From Geomonas oryzisoli (GTDB taxonomy: Bacteria > Desulfobacterota > Desulfuromonadia > Geobacterales > Geobacteraceae): DNA of 64,000 bases. Shown here in pieces: positions 63,396 to 64,000 of the stretch (position 1 is its first letter; every line of letters begins with the position of its first letter). The notes under the pieces were generated by a model. It was not told where the DNA came from and made no database searches. It saw only the letters and a program-made list of their open reading frames with translations. Both the position numbers and the translations under genes were made by a program. The stretch is taken from the NCBI RefSeq assembly GCF_018986915.1, contig NZ_CP076723.1, forward strand, positions 3,769,501 through 3,833,500, in the 5' to 3' direction.

Positions 63396-63906
63396 CTTTT
63401 TTCACCCCGCGATCTGACTCTCGAACCGGTTCGCATTGCTGCACCAGCCATCGACCACCCTGCTGCAGCAGTCTGTAGCGCATCAGTGAGCCGGTACCGT
63501 GCACCTGCCCTACTTCCTTATAGGTCTTGCCGTCCTTGTACTGGTAGTTCCACTCTTCCTTGACCAGTACCGTCGCGGAGAGCGGTCCGTCCTGCTTCAC
63601 GCTGCGGAAATCCAACGAGGCGATGTCGTACACCAGCACCTGCCCGCCGACCCAGAGCGAACCGGAGTCGGTGACCAGGCTGTGGCGCATGCCGACGGTG
63701 GCAGGCACGGCACCAATGCCCCGCTTATCCCCCTGCGAGGCATAGATGTCCATGAAGCGGTTGTTGAACTCCGTCACCGCCGCCTTGATCCGATCGGTCT
63801 CGTCCAGTGCCGGGACCGCTTTTCCTGCGAGGTAACGGAAGTAAGCGCCGTCACCGGAGGCAAAAGCAATTAGGGGAAACAGGGCGAGCGGCAGCAGCAG
63901 AGCCAA
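63388..63906 (-). CDS. Secreted protein of unknown function (start uncertain)
   Basis: The 172-residue version from TTG 63906 begins inside a signal peptide and lacks the positive residues a signal needs. The frame stays open upstream to a TAG near the window edge without ATG or GTG. A CTG at 63936 with GGAGGA upstream would give MLFKGSDKTYLLALLLPLAL as start, a much better signal peptide. The mature domain (FNNRFMDIYASQGD, then an alpha/beta pattern with LVKEEWNYQYKDGK) resembles NTF2-like folds. It overlaps the ResB-like gene by eight bases. Confidence 0.6.
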   Translation of the reverse strand: MALLLPLALFPLIAFASGDGAYFRYLAGKAVPALDETDRIKAAVTEFNNRFMDIYASQGDKRGIGAVPATVGMRHSLVTDSGSLWVGGQVLVYDIASLDFRSVKQDGPLSATVLVKEEWNYQYKDGKTYKEVGQVHGTGSLMRYRLLQQGGRWLVQQCEPVRESDRGVKKGA

Positions 63907-63936
63907 CAGGTATGTCTTGTCAGATCCTTTGAACAG

Positions 63937-64000
63937 GAGGTCCTCCGGGAAATTAGACTCTGGGCGGATCGATGGCCCCTAAAGATACCGTAGCAGAACC
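63937..64000. other. Window edge, nothing recognised
   Basis: These bases hold no start codon or promoter I can support. The frame of the last gene closes with a TAG in this stretch, so that gene does not extend beyond the window. Confidence 0.4.

Overview
The window looks like a chromosome segment of a metal-reducing deltaproteobacterium of the order Geobacterales, close to Geomonas, Citrifermentans or Geobacter. This rests on a PpcA-type triheme cytochrome c7, several very large cytochromes mixing CXXCH with CX4CH motifs, duplicated system II cytochrome c maturation genes, a selenocysteine-containing SelD, a ThiE-ThiD fusion and high-GC coding. The genus is inferred. I saw no rRNA, tRNA, CRISPR, phage or insertion sequence.

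Bases 1-13213 are mostly housekeeping. They hold the end of a resB gene and a ppcA-like gene, then purine synthesis (purH, purD, purE), an ASKHA-fold (DUF4445) protein overlapping selD, alanine racemase, and a TPP-riboswitch-controlled thiamine unit (thiED, thiC). A lone receiver protein follows. Gaps between these genes are filled with several families of paired inverted repeats.

Bases 13491-27043 start the accessory region. A CusRS-like two-component system follows a BchE-like B12-binding radical SAM gene and a small membrane protein. A LuxE-like acyl-protein synthetase is divergent. Then come a second radical SAM gene with a secreted protein and CcsA, two plus-strand genes (an anchored protein and a GT-C glycosyltransferase), a ResB-like protein and a beta-propeller lipoprotein.

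Bases 27187-45457 are five consecutive minus-strand genes for giant secreted multiheme cytochromes. I count 12, 11, 37, 27 and 24 heme-attachment motifs in coordinate order, 111 in all, three of them the rare CX3CH form.

Bases 45837-56598 form a tightly packed minus-strand operon. It contains two BchE-like radical SAM enzymes, an HsmA-like membrane protein, a ResB-like protein, a DUF2318 membrane protein, a LolD-type ATPase, two FtsX-type permeases, a small histidine-bearing membrane protein and another radical SAM enzyme. DUF2318 plus ATPase plus two permeases matches the inner-membrane part of the FetABCD / Cj1660-1663 iron system, here without the P19 and Ftr1-type partners.

Bases 56950-63906 hold a TMTC-like TPR membrane protein with a sixth radical SAM gene, and a ResB/CcsA/ResB-like maturation operon with a secreted protein.

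The unifying theme of the right 48 kb is heme, iron and tetrapyrrole. It has 111 heme sites, four ResB-type and two CcsA-type proteins (a fifth ResB lies at the left edge), an iron-type ABC exporter or reductant module, and six B12-binding radical SAM proteins, three of which resemble BchE, the anaerobic porphyrin cyclase. My working hypothesis is a dedicated assembly line for these conduits, perhaps including tetrapyrrole or cytochrome modification. It is inference from gene content and not shown by the sequence.
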